DNA of 11,912 nucleotides. Source: an uncultured Eubacteriales bacterium (GTDB lineage Bacteria; Bacillota_A; Clostridia; Lachnospirales; Lachnospiraceae). A program made the position numbers and the translations under genes. Positions 1 to 7,478 of this stretch are shown here, in pieces (position 1 is the stretch's first letter; the number at the start of each line of letters is the position of its first letter). The stretch covers positions 1-11,912 of the forward strand of contig CADCPV010000433.1 of the NCBI GenBank assembly GCA_902803345.1. The letters run 5' to 3'. The notes below the pieces were generated by a model. It worked only from the letters and a program-made list of their open reading frames with translations. It ran no database searches and had not been told where the DNA came from.

Positions 1-1304
1 GCCATGCGGAAGCGGTAAATGCTCTGCTTCATATCTCCGACCATGAAAATGTTGTTCTGCCCGTCCGGGATCTTCGAAACAGCCGTCAGAATGGTCTCCT
101 GAACGCGGTTCGAGTCCTGGTATTCGTCAATCATGATCTCCGAAAAGCGCGCCGAGAGTTCCCGCGCCGCTTCAGTCCGGACTTTATTATCATACAGAAC
201 GGACAGCGCCTGATGTTCGATATCGGAGAAGTCCGCAATGCCCTTTTTCTTCTTTTCCGCCGCATAAAACTCCGAAAAGCGCCGCACAAGGCGCACCGTT
301 TCCCGGATGCTTTCCGCGCTTTCCCGGATTTCAGAAAGGATCTGGTCTTCCGAAAGCATAAAGCTCTCCTGGAAATCTGAAATGCGGTTCCGAAGGGCTG
401 TGCGCTGCGATTTGATCCGTTCCTGGAGCGTCTGGTCATAGCAGGGCTTTTTGCTGCCTGCGGGCTGCCGCTGCAGTACGAGCGCCCTGATTTTCTGCCG
501 TGCCTCCTGATACGTTGTAAACTCCCGCGCCGAAAGCAGCGCTTCGATATCCGCGCGGTAGGCCGCTGCGAAGTTTTCCGGCACAAGCGGGTTTTCCGCC
601 CGCATCAGGATCCGCTGATAACGCTCAGAAAATCCCTGGAGCCGCAGTTTCGCCTGCAAAAGATACCAGCTGCACCAGTCGGTTTCGGCAAGGGCTGCGG
701 AATCTTCGATCCGGCACTTTTCGAGGCAGGATTCGAGCCATTCATCGGGCCAGGGGTGGCTCCGGCTGAAGCGGTACAGGGAAAGCACCAGGTCCTGCAG
801 CGCTTCGTCCGATTTTCCCGAAGAAAAGCCTTCCAGGAACCGCAGGAAGCTGTCCGATGCCGTTTCATATTCCTCGTCCAAAAGCCGCTCCATGACGTCG
901 CTTTCAAGGAGCTTCTGCTCGCCCTGGTCCATGATCCGAAACGAGGGGTCCAGATCCACGGCTTCGGGGTAATTTCGAAGCACATACAGGCAGAAACTGT
1001 CGATTGTCGAAACCTGCGCCTCCTGCACAAGCTGCAGCTGCCGCACCAGGCGGCGGTTTTCGGGCTCTTTCTTCGCACGCTCCAGAAGTGCTTCATAGAG
1101 CCGCGTCCGCATCTCCCGCGCAGCCGCATTGGTAAAGGTTACAATCAGAAGCCGGTCAATGTCAATCGGATTCTTTTTGTCCAGCACAAGGCTGAGAACC
1201 CGTTCCACCAGTACGGCCGTCTTCCCGGAGCCGGCAGCAGCCGAAACGAGGAGATTCCGGTTCCGCGCTGCGATGACCTTCTCCTGTTCAGCTGTCCATT
1301 TCAT
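1..1304 (-). CDS. addA: ATP-dependent helicase/nuclease subunit A, AddA (N-terminal 434 residues; 3' end outside window)
   Basis: AddA is the UvrD/Rep-type (SF1A) motor and nuclease subunit of AddAB. This complex unwinds and resects double-strand DNA ends in the cytoplasm and prepares them for RecA. The visible part starts with a Q motif (TAEQEKVI, residues 4-11, Q7), followed by Walker A SAAAGSGKT (21-29) and motif Ia (VTFTNAAA). Walker B IDEYQDSN follows at about 392-399, then VGDMKQSIYRFR at about 422-433, right at the window edge. The full family length is about 1200 residues, so the remaining helicase motifs and the C-terminal nuclease domain lie beyond position 1. The ATG at 1302-1304 is preceded by AAGGAG (1312-1317, 7 nt spacing) and overlaps the addB stop by 17 nt, so translation is probably coupled. 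Sequence and position next to addB make the call very secure. Confidence 0.97.
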   Translation of the reverse strand, partial: MKWTAEQEKVIAARNRNLLVSAAAGSGKTAVLVERVLSLVLDKKNPIDIDRLLIVTFTNAAAREMRTRLYEALLERAKKEPENRRLVRQLQLVQEAQVSTIDSFCLYVLRNYPEAVDLDPSFRIMDQGEQKLLESDVMERLLDEEYETASDSFLRFLEGFSSGKSDEALQDLVLSLYRFSRSHPWPDEWLESCLEKCRIEDSAALAETDWCSWYLLQAKLRLQGFSERYQRILMRAENPLVPENFAAAYRADIEALLSAREFTTYQEARQKIRALVLQRQPAGSKKPCYDQTLQERIKSQRTALRNRISDFQESFMLSEDQILSEIRESAESIRETVRLVRRFSEFYAAEKKKKGIADFSDIEHQALSVLYDNKVRTEAARELSARFSEIMIDEYQDSNRVQETILTAVSKIPDGQNNIFMVGDMKQSIYRFRM

Positions 1305-4300
1305 GACTGGTCTCCTTCTCTTTGGCAGGATTTGGCGCGGAATCGCTTCCGACAAGGTCTGAAAGATCCTTCTTGCGAAGCGAATATGCCCGGTATCCCT
1401 TTATTCTGGTATCGAAGCCGCAGACGCTCCGGTAGGGGCAGTAGGTACATCCCGATTCCGCACCGCTTTTGTAAGGGCGCACCGGAATGTCCCCGGCCTG
1501 CATGGACCGAAAAAGCGATACGGCTTTCTCCTTTGCGTAATCGCCGAGCGCCGCGAGCTCCCCGTCCGTCGCGACTTTGGCGTAGTTTGGGAAGCTGCCG
1601 TCTTTTTTCATCCGAAGGCCGGAGACCACCGTACTTTTATCCGGGAATTCCCGCTCCGTGAACCGGATCGTATCGGGATCGCTGTTCGTAACCCCGTGAA
1701 GCTGAAGTTCCTTCTCGATTTTTTCCATTGCTTCCTGTTCGTTTTCCGCTTCTACCATCGGGTCGTCGATATGATAATAGTAGATGCCCGCAAAACGGCT
1801 CTGTTTTCCCGGATATTTCTGCGCAGCCCCGGCTTTCGCGGCTTCCATGTACAGAAGAAGCTGCAGCTGCAGGCCGTAAAATACTTTTGTATAATCCACA
1901 TCCTTCCGGCCGGACTTATAATCGATAATCCGAAGCGTCACCGAATCATCCGATTCCGCAGTATCCATGCGGTCGATCCGCCCGGCAAGGGAAATCTTCT
2001 TCCTGTCGGAAAGCGGCAGCCTGAGTGCGTCGATCGCCTCGCCCCAGCCGAAAGGTACTTCTGTTTCGATCCGCCGGAACGTTCCGGCCTGCCACTGCTT
2101 TTTCAGGATTTCAGCCGTCCTGCGCACAAGCCGCGCAATCCGGATCCGAAGATACCGGTTCCGCGGGGAATCCTGCATCAGGCCTTCTCCGTACTTTTCG
2201 GTCACGACGGCTGCCGCGCATTCCGAAAGCTCATCTGTTTCCCCATCTGTCAGCGCGGAGAAATCAAGCCGCTTCTCTTTCATCTGCCGGAAGAATTCAT
2301 CAATGCTGTCATGCAGCATGGTCCCGAGGTCTGTCACATCGACCCGGTATTCCGGCCGTTCCGAAAGCGCGAGGCCGTAATTCAGAAAATGCGAGAAGGG
2401 ACAGGCGGCAAAACGTTCCAGTCTGGAAACCGACTCCTGCACCGAAGTGCCGAAAAGAATCTGTGCTGTCTGTTCGCTCAGTTTTTCGGGCTGATAGGAG
2501 AAGACTGCGGCCCGAAGCGTTCGAAGGAAGCGCTCCCGGGTATTTTCGTGGGAAAGGAGCCACGAAAACAGCGAAAAATCACTTTCGTGAAGCGCTGCCG
2601 GATGTTCGGAATCGCCCGCTTCCCGGAGTCTTCCGGCAGCATAAACCATCCCGTCCGAAACCGAACTGATTCCCGATGCCGAAAGGACACGTCCGCCGTC
2701 TTCAGAGGATTCCGTCGATTCCACGGCAACCGCCGGGAACATGGAAAGCAGCTTCCCCACGACTGTCGCAGGGTTCTGGCCCTTTCCATCCGAATCCGTC
2801 CGGGCGTATGTCAGAAACAGCTCCTCTGAAGGGCTCGTGAGAAGCCGGTACAGGTAAAACTGTGCGGAGAAATTCTCTTCCTTTCCGGTCGGTGCGAGGG
2901 AAAGCGCCGTTTCCTGAAGAAGCTCCCGGTCCTGGTCCGACAGCAGTCCGCCGCTTTCTTTCAGGCGCGGCAGGACGCCTTCATTCGCGCCGATCACGTA
3001 GAGGAAGCGAACCCCAAATAGCCGTGTACGGCGAAGGTCTCCGACCAGAAGCTCATCCTTCGCAGGCGGGACAAGGCCGAGGCGGAGCGCTCCGATCCCG
3101 GAAGAAAGCATCTCCGAAAAGGCTTCCGTTGTCATCCGATCATCCGGAAGCAGCGTCTGGACCCGGTCAAAGAACTCCGAAAGCAGGGAGAAGCTTCCGG
3201 CATACTCCCGCTGAAGGTCCAGGCGTTCGGTTTCTTCGGAAAGCGCCGTCATCTCCTCATCGGCATGAATTTCGGAGAGGAAGTCCAAAAGCGCCGTGAT
3301 CCGTTCTCCGACCGTCGCTCCGCGCCTGCAGACCGTCTCATGAAGCAAAAGAACCGGCTTCAGCGCAAGTTCCCGAAGCTCATTCAGCGGCTCGAGCCGC
3401 CCCTCCGAAAAGCGCCGGTAACGGCCGGAGAAGGGCTTTTCAAAGCGGCTTTTTCCGCGGATGCCTCGCGCAAGGCAGAAATTTTCCAGTTCGCAGACCC
3501 GTTCATAAACAGAATAGCGGTCCGGGCTCTCCGAAAGTGCACGCGCAATATAGCGCTGATACAGCGGGTTTTTCAGGAGCACCATAACGGATTCGAAGGA
3601 ATATTCCTCTGTATAGACTTCCATCAGATCCTTGATAAGAAGAAACAGCGGGTTTTCGGCCATGCTCCGGGTTTCGTCGAAGAATACCGGCAGTGAAAGC
3701 TCCCGCATCCGTTCCTCCATCTCGTCATGATAGCGCGAAGGATCGCCGGAGATGACTGCCATATCCCGGAGACGGTACCCTGCCCGGAGCTTCTCCAGGA
3801 TTTCTCCGATCAGAACGCGCACTTCTTCCTCCGGGGACTTTGCGCATACAATCCGAAGCCCTGCGCCGGAATCCGGGAACATTGGCTGCGGCCAGCGGTA
3901 CAGTCCGGCTTCGATTTTCTGTACGGTATCCGAAACCTCCCGGAGACCCGTGACAGTCCTTTCCGTAACCGGGATGCTGTTTTCAATTGCAAGCTCCCGG
4001 ATGCGCGCGCACATGACCGCACTCATCCGGAAAAGGCTGTCCTCATTCTGCTGTTCCGAAAGCACCGCGCCGCTTCCGAGGTCCGCCGAAAGGACAAGAT
4101 CCCTGCAGCGCGGAAGAAGCGCCTCGATCACCGCCTCCTGCGGCGGCGTAAAGCCTGTAAAGCCGGTCAGCGCGAAAACCGTATCCGAAGCCGCCCCCCA
4201 GGACGGCAGAAGCTTCGCAAGCCTCACAAGTCGTTCCTCCGCCATTTCGTAATCCCGGTGCAGACGCGCGAGAAATGCACCGTACAGCTGCGAGATCTCT

Positions 4301-4770
4301 CCGATTTTCCGCTGCAGCGCCGGGTGTCCCGGGAGCTTCTTCGCGCTGTCAAGAAGCCTCTCCGGCGATACATTGTACTGCGCGAGTTCGGAAAAGAGCG
4401 ACTTCAGCTCCTCTAAAAAGCCCTGCTTCCGGATGTTTTTCCGAAGGACGAGAAGCTCGTTTTCCATCTCCCGCACCACAAGCCGCAAAAGCATCAGTTT
4501 CCCGGTGTCATCAAGGATCTGCCGTCCCGGTTCCCGAAGCTCCTCAAACACGCGGTAAGAAAGACGGTTGAAGGTCAGGACATCAATATTCATCAGCGCG
4601 TGGTTCTCTGCGCGCCGCACCATTTCCTCCTGCGTATACAGACTCGCCTGCTCCGGCACCAGAAGCACATACGAACACTCCGGGTGCTTTTGGGCCTCCC
4701 GGAGGATCGTGTCGTATAGGCTTTCGTTTTTAACGGAAATCGAGGATCCGTACAGAATCGTCAGCGCCAA
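1288..4770 (-). CDS. addB: ATP-dependent helicase/nuclease subunit B, AddB
   Basis: AddB is the partner of AddA. It has an inactivated helicase-like fold, recognises Chi in studied members, and carries a RecB-type nuclease domain that cuts one strand. The 1160 residues match the usual family length. The four iron-sulfur cysteines are visible: C790 in AACPFSHF and C1108, C1111, C1117 in CTYCPYRSVC. These clamp the nuclease domain, whose core shows H820, GRIDRMD (930-936) and IIDYKSG (948-954; D950 and K952 catalytic). The N-terminus, YGSSISVKN (7-15), is where most AddB proteins have a GxxGxGK[ST] Walker A, and here it is degenerate. The start is TTG at 4768-4770. It is supported by AAAGGAG (4777-4783, 6 nt spacing), and an in-frame TGA lies five codons upstream, so no longer N-terminus is possible. 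The gene lies 20 nt after the GH42 gene and overlaps addA. Confidence 0.96.
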   Translation of the reverse strand: MALTILYGSSISVKNESLYDTILREAQKHPECSYVLLVPEQASLYTQEEMVRRAENHALMNIDVLTFNRLSYRVFEELREPGRQILDDTGKLMLLRLVVREMENELLVLRKNIRKQGFLEELKSLFSELAQYNVSPERLLDSAKKLPGHPALQRKIGEISQLYGAFLARLHRDYEMAEERLVRLAKLLPSWGAASDTVFALTGFTGFTPPQEAVIEALLPRCRDLVLSADLGSGAVLSEQQNEDSLFRMSAVMCARIRELAIENSIPVTERTVTGLREVSDTVQKIEAGLYRWPQPMFPDSGAGLRIVCAKSPEEEVRVLIGEILEKLRAGYRLRDMAVISGDPSRYHDEMEERMRELSLPVFFDETRSMAENPLFLLIKDLMEVYTEEYSFESVMVLLKNPLYQRYIARALSESPDRYSVYERVCELENFCLARGIRGKSRFEKPFSGRYRRFSEGRLEPLNELRELALKPVLLLHETVCRRGATVGERITALLDFLSEIHADEEMTALSEETERLDLQREYAGSFSLLSEFFDRVQTLLPDDRMTTEAFSEMLSSGIGALRLGLVPPAKDELLVGDLRRTRLFGVRFLYVIGANEGVLPRLKESGGLLSDQDRELLQETALSLAPTGKEENFSAQFYLYRLLTSPSEELFLTYARTDSDGKGQNPATVVGKLLSMFPAVAVESTESSEDGGRVLSASGISSVSDGMVYAAGRLREAGDSEHPAALHESDFSLFSWLLSHENTRERFLRTLRAAVFSYQPEKLSEQTAQILFGTSVQESVSRLERFAACPFSHFLNYGLALSERPEYRVDVTDLGTMLHDSIDEFFRQMKEKRLDFSALTDGETDELSECAAAVVTEKYGEGLMQDSPRNRYLRIRIARLVRRTAEILKKQWQAGTFRRIETEVPFGWGEAIDALRLPLSDRKKISLAGRIDRMDTAESDDSVTLRIIDYKSGRKDVDYTKVFYGLQLQLLLYMEAAKAGAAQKYPGKQSRFAGIYYYHIDDPMVEAENEQEAMEKIEKELQLHGVTNSDPDTIRFTEREFPDKSTVVSGLRMKKDGSFPNYAKVATDGELAALGDYAKEKAVSLFRSMQAGDIPVRPYKSGAESGCTYCPYRSVCGFDTRIKGYRAYSLRKKDLSDLVGSDSAPNPAKEKETSHEMDS

Positions 4771-4776
4771 GGCCGG

Positions 4777-4783
4777 CTCCTTT
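4777..4783 (-). promoter_or_regulatory. Ribosome binding site fixing the TTG start of addB
   Basis: AAAGGAG on the minus strand lies 6 nt before TTG (4768-4770). No ATG or GTG nearby has comparable support, and an in-frame stop lies just upstream, so this site decides the addB start. Confidence 0.8.
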
Positions 4784-4790
4784 CACACTT

Positions 4791-6824
4791 TTACTGCCGC
4801 TCAAGGATCGAAAAGCCCCAGGCCGGAAGCGCAATTGTCTCTTTGCCGTAAACCGGCTTTTCCGACAGAAGCTCTGTAAAACTGCCTTCCGGACAGGGGA
4901 GTTCCGCCGGATTTTCACTGTAGTTATAGAGAAACAGCAGTTCCTTCCCCTGCGGCGACAGGGCTTTCTTTGCGATCAGTGGGAAGGATACGCCGGGAAG
5001 TACCGGGGATACGCCTGCTTCCGTGAGTGCATCCGAAAGGAACTTCTTCAGCAAGGCCTCCGGCAGGTCACAGCCAAGATACAGGGCTCGGCCCTTTTCA
5101 AAACGGTTTTTCACGACCGCCGCATATTTGCCCCAGTTTTTGTGCGCATAAGACAGCACGGGTTCGCCGCCGTCCGGAATCAGGCACTCAAAGAATCCGT
5201 TCAAAGGACCCGAACCGTCCGAAAGCATCATGTTTTCCGCCATGGAGAACTGATTGTACTGAAGGCCGAACACTTCCGTCATCCCGTGCGGCTGCCGGTC
5301 ATGCCGGACCTTGGTGTTTTCATCCGAGAAGAAGGATTTATAGCCGGAAACGAGCGTCCCGCCCTCTGCCGTGTAACGCCAGAGCGCCGCGACGGTCGCG
5401 TCAGATGCCGCATAGAGCGCCGGGGCAAGGATCAGATCATATTTTTTGAGTTTTTCGTAAAGAGCCGCTTCGACCGTTCCCCAGTCGTCCGGTTTCTCGC
5501 TTTCGAATGGATCTGCATAGACAAAATCACATTCGTAATTCATCTCGTACAGCGCCCTGAACCACTTCATCAGCGTCTCGTTGTAGCCGACGTTTCCGCC
5601 GGAACGCATCCTGAGAAGCGCCGTAAGCGAAATGTTGGATACGAGGAAAGCCGCCCGGTTTTCCTTCTTCAGGCCGCAGAGCTTCGGGGAAAGCCGTTCA
5701 AAATCCGCACCGATCGTGCAGGCCTCTTTGTAAACAACATTCTCCGAGAAGTCATGCGACAGCACGCCCTTCCAGTAAGTTTCCGCCGCGTTGTGGATCG
5801 AATGCCAGTGCCAATATTCGACCATCTTTGCCCCGGAACCGATATGCGAAAAAGCCTGAAGCCGCAGCTGCTGATCATACGGCGTCCACTGCGGGAAGCC
5901 CTGCGCCTCGGTCTCAAGAAGCAGGTAGTTTCTGCCTTTCAGCGAATAGTTCAGCGCGCCGCCGAAACTGATCTCCATGCCCGTAAGATGGCTCTGTGTC
6001 GGATGGTAGATGTCGCAGCCCGCAACCGTCAGCGCCTGTGCCGCCGCAAAATGATCCACCGCCGGCTGGACGCCGTAGGAGAAGCCGCGCCAGTCAAAAT
6101 CGAAATTGTGCGTGATGAACTGGTCCCCGCGCATATATTCGCGCACAAGCGTGCACTGCCAAGCCAGGAAATCCGTCACAATCTTCCGGCGGAACTTCTC
6201 AAATTCCCCGAAAAGCGAGGCGTTGATCGTATTCCGGACATCCGGGAAATCCGCCCAGTCATGCACCGCGTTCGACCAGTAATTCAGGCCGAATGCCGCA
6301 TTCATCCGTTCGATGTCCCCATCGAACTTCTTCTGAAGGTAGCGGACAAAGGCCTCCTGTACCTTCGGACCGGCCGTATCGTAGTACTTCGTCTCATTGT
6401 CGACCTGGAATCCGATGACCGCAGGATGCGAAGCCGTGTGGGAAATCAGCTCCCGGATGACCCGTTCCGCGTGATAAAGATAGGTCTCATTGGTGATATC
6501 CATGATCTGGCGCGGACCGTAGAGCTGCCGCCCCGTCCCGGTTGTCGCAAGAACATCCGGATCCTTTTTCACAAGCCACGAGGGCACTGCATAGGTCGGG
6601 GTCCCGATAATGACGGAAATCCCGCCCTGATGCATTGCCTGAAGCACCCGGTCCACCGAACCAAAATCAAAGACACCCTCGGTGGGCTCCAGCGTCGACC
6701 AGGTCGATTCTGCGATCCGGACCACATTCATATGCGCTTTTTTCAGCATCTCGACGTCGCGCGCAAGGCGCTCCTCGGGCATATATTCATCATAATACGC
6801 CGCGCCGTACAGCAGTTTCTCCAT
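4791..6824 (-). CDS. GH42 family beta-galactosidase, cytoplasmic
   Basis: This is a 677-residue glycoside hydrolase of family 42, which hydrolyses terminal beta-galactosides with retention of configuration. The N-terminal TIM barrel opens with YGAAYYDEYMPEE, the usual GH42 start. The acid/base is E144 in GFQVDNE. The nucleophile is most likely E304 in LLLETEAQ, with E306 as the alternative; it is followed by the aromatic W313 and the segment VEYWHWHSIHN (335-345). A trimerisation-like domain (about 390-600) and a small C-terminal beta domain follow. Length is normal for the family. I see no signal peptide, so the enzyme should act on imported sugars. The Cys cluster that binds zinc in some thermophilic GH42 enzymes is not evident. 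The ATG at 6822-6824 has an excellent AAAAGGAGG 5 nt upstream. The true substrate (lactose, galacto-oligosaccharide or plant galactan fragments) cannot be read from sequence, and no sugar transporter or regulator adjoins it. Confidence 0.93.
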   Translation of the reverse strand: MEKLLYGAAYYDEYMPEERLARDVEMLKKAHMNVVRIAESTWSTLEPTEGVFDFGSVDRVLQAMHQGGISVIIGTPTYAVPSWLVKKDPDVLATTGTGRQLYGPRQIMDITNETYLYHAERVIRELISHTASHPAVIGFQVDNETKYYDTAGPKVQEAFVRYLQKKFDGDIERMNAAFGLNYWSNAVHDWADFPDVRNTINASLFGEFEKFRRKIVTDFLAWQCTLVREYMRGDQFITHNFDFDWRGFSYGVQPAVDHFAAAQALTVAGCDIYHPTQSHLTGMEISFGGALNYSLKGRNYLLLETEAQGFPQWTPYDQQLRLQAFSHIGSGAKMVEYWHWHSIHNAAETYWKGVLSHDFSENVVYKEACTIGADFERLSPKLCGLKKENRAAFLVSNISLTALLRMRSGGNVGYNETLMKWFRALYEMNYECDFVYADPFESEKPDDWGTVEAALYEKLKKYDLILAPALYAASDATVAALWRYTAEGGTLVSGYKSFFSDENTKVRHDRQPHGMTEVFGLQYNQFSMAENMMLSDGSGPLNGFFECLIPDGGEPVLSYAHKNWGKYAAVVKNRFEKGRALYLGCDLPEALLKKFLSDALTEAGVSPVLPGVSFPLIAKKALSPQGKELLFLYNYSENPAELPCPEGSFTELLSEKPVYGKETIALPAWGFSILERQ

Positions 6825-6862
6825 TCTGTCCTCCTTTTGCGGGTTTATCTGTTATTCTTATG

Positions 6863-6878
6863 CGGAAATCCTTTTCCG
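6863..6878 (-). other. Short hairpin between the lipoprotein gene and the GH42 gene
   Basis: CGGAAA and TTTCCG form a 6-bp perfect stem with a 4-nt loop just after the lipoprotein stop. No T-run follows on the minus strand, so it is unlikely to be an efficient terminator. It may be an mRNA processing or stability element, or chance. Confidence 0.3.
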
Positions 6879-6883
6879 GAAGC

Positions 6884-7348
6884 TTATTCTGCTGAAAGTT
6901 CAGCGAAAATGCTCCCGATACCGCTCCTGACTTCGCTGTAGTTTTTGGGCCATTTCATGTATCCGGAAGCCGAGACGTCCTTGCCGTCCTTGGTCCAGTA
7001 CGACAGGCTGAAGCCGTTTCCGTCCAGCACATGCTTGTTGGTCTTGTGGAAGTTGTTCCAGCGCTCCACATGATTTTCCTGCAAGAAAGCTTCGAGCTTT
7101 TGGACAAATGCTTCATCCACCGTATAAACTGCCGCGTCCTCTTCCGCCACGCCGTCTTCCTTGATCGTTGCCGTGTACACGCCGTCCTTGAAGCGCAGCT
7201 CATAGCTCACCGAAGCGTTCATCATATTTCCCGTCGAATAAGAAAAACGGAACGACTTCAGATCCTTTGCGGGAACCCGCCCGCAGCCCGAAAACAGTAT
7301 CAAAGCCATCAGTATCACTCCTGTTATTGTCATAGTTTTCTTTTTCAA
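6884..7348 (-). CDS. Predicted lipoprotein of unknown function (154 aa)
   Basis: I do not recognise the family. From the TTG at 7346-7348 the protein begins MKKKTMTITG, then a hydrophobic stretch, then LFSGC with C22 as the likely lipidated cysteine. This is a classic type II signal peptide, although F at -3 is less usual than L. The mature part of about 130 residues is soluble, mixed alpha/beta in character, and rich in Lys, Asp, Tyr and Asn. It shows alternating segments such as VSYELRFKDGVYTATIKEDG (about 49-68), suggesting a small beta-rich extracellular domain. The TTG start is preferred because GGAGG (7358-7362) lies 9 nt upstream and it supplies the positive n-region. The ATG at 7331-7333 has no ribosome binding site and loses the lysines. 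A longer reading frame to 7480 would start upstream of the promoter and is not credible. It is the first gene of the minus-strand unit leading into GH42 and addBA. Confidence 0.75.
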   Translation of the reverse strand: MKKKTMTITGVILMALILFSGCGRVPAKDLKSFRFSYSTGNMMNASVSYELRFKDGVYTATIKEDGVAEEDAAVYTVDEAFVQKLEAFLQENHVERWNNFHKTNKHVLDGNGFSLSYWTKDGKDVSASGYMKWPKNYSEVRSGIGSIFAELSAE

Positions 7349-7357
7349 GTTTCTGTA

Positions 7358-7362
7358 CCTCC
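7358..7362 (-). promoter_or_regulatory. Ribosome binding site supporting a TTG start for the lipoprotein
   Basis: GGAGG on the minus strand lies 9 nt upstream of TTG at 7346-7348. This favours the TTG start, with its KKK n-region, over the ATG at 7331-7333. Confidence 0.6.
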
Positions 7363-7378
7363 GGAATCTGCTGCTTCC

Positions 7379-7407
7379 ATTATAGTAAAAATTCAGTATG
7401 ATTTCAA
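7379..7407 (-). promoter_or_regulatory. Sigma-A type promoter for the lipoprotein-GH42-addBA unit
   Basis: On the minus strand TTGAAA (7402-7407) and a perfect TATAAT (7379-7384) are separated by exactly 17 nt. Transcription would start near 7372 and give a leader of about 24 nt to the TTG start. It lies back to back with the plus-strand promoter at 7417-7445. Confidence 0.8.
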
Positions 7408-7416
7408 TGTGAACCG

Positions 7417-7445
7417 TAGACATTTTTCCGATTCCGAAGTATGAT
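7417..7445 (+). promoter_or_regulatory. Sigma-A type promoter for the alcohol dehydrogenase gene
   Basis: TAGACA (7417-7422) and TATGAT (7440-7445) are 17 nt apart, each matching five of six consensus bases. The start codon at 7479 is about 33 nt downstream. The -35 boxes of this promoter and its divergent partner are only 9 nt apart. Confidence 0.7.
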
Positions 7446-7478
7446 AGAAACAAGAATAAACCGATCGGAGGAAACAGC

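Noticed and set aside
756..4571. Several plus-strand open frames of 100-377 codons opposite addA and addB
   Set aside because: They are shadows of addAB, with Arg/Pro/Ser-rich low-information translations. The minus-strand frames carry the full helicase, nuclease and Fe-S motifs.
1..5300. Frequent TCCGAAAG / CTTTCGGA octamer, thought of as a possible Chi-like or uptake sequence
   Set aside because: It falls mostly in the same coding context (Leu-Ser-Glu codons CTT TCG GAA/GAG), with variable flanks. Codon preference explains it, and a genome-wide count would be needed to say more.
5142..6941. Long plus-strand open frame (about 599 codons) opposite the beta-galactosidase
   Set aside because: It lies almost wholly antisense to a textbook GH42 gene, its translation is rich in Arg/His/Pro with no domain pattern, and it has no ribosome binding site worth the name. 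Open antisense frames are expected at this base composition.
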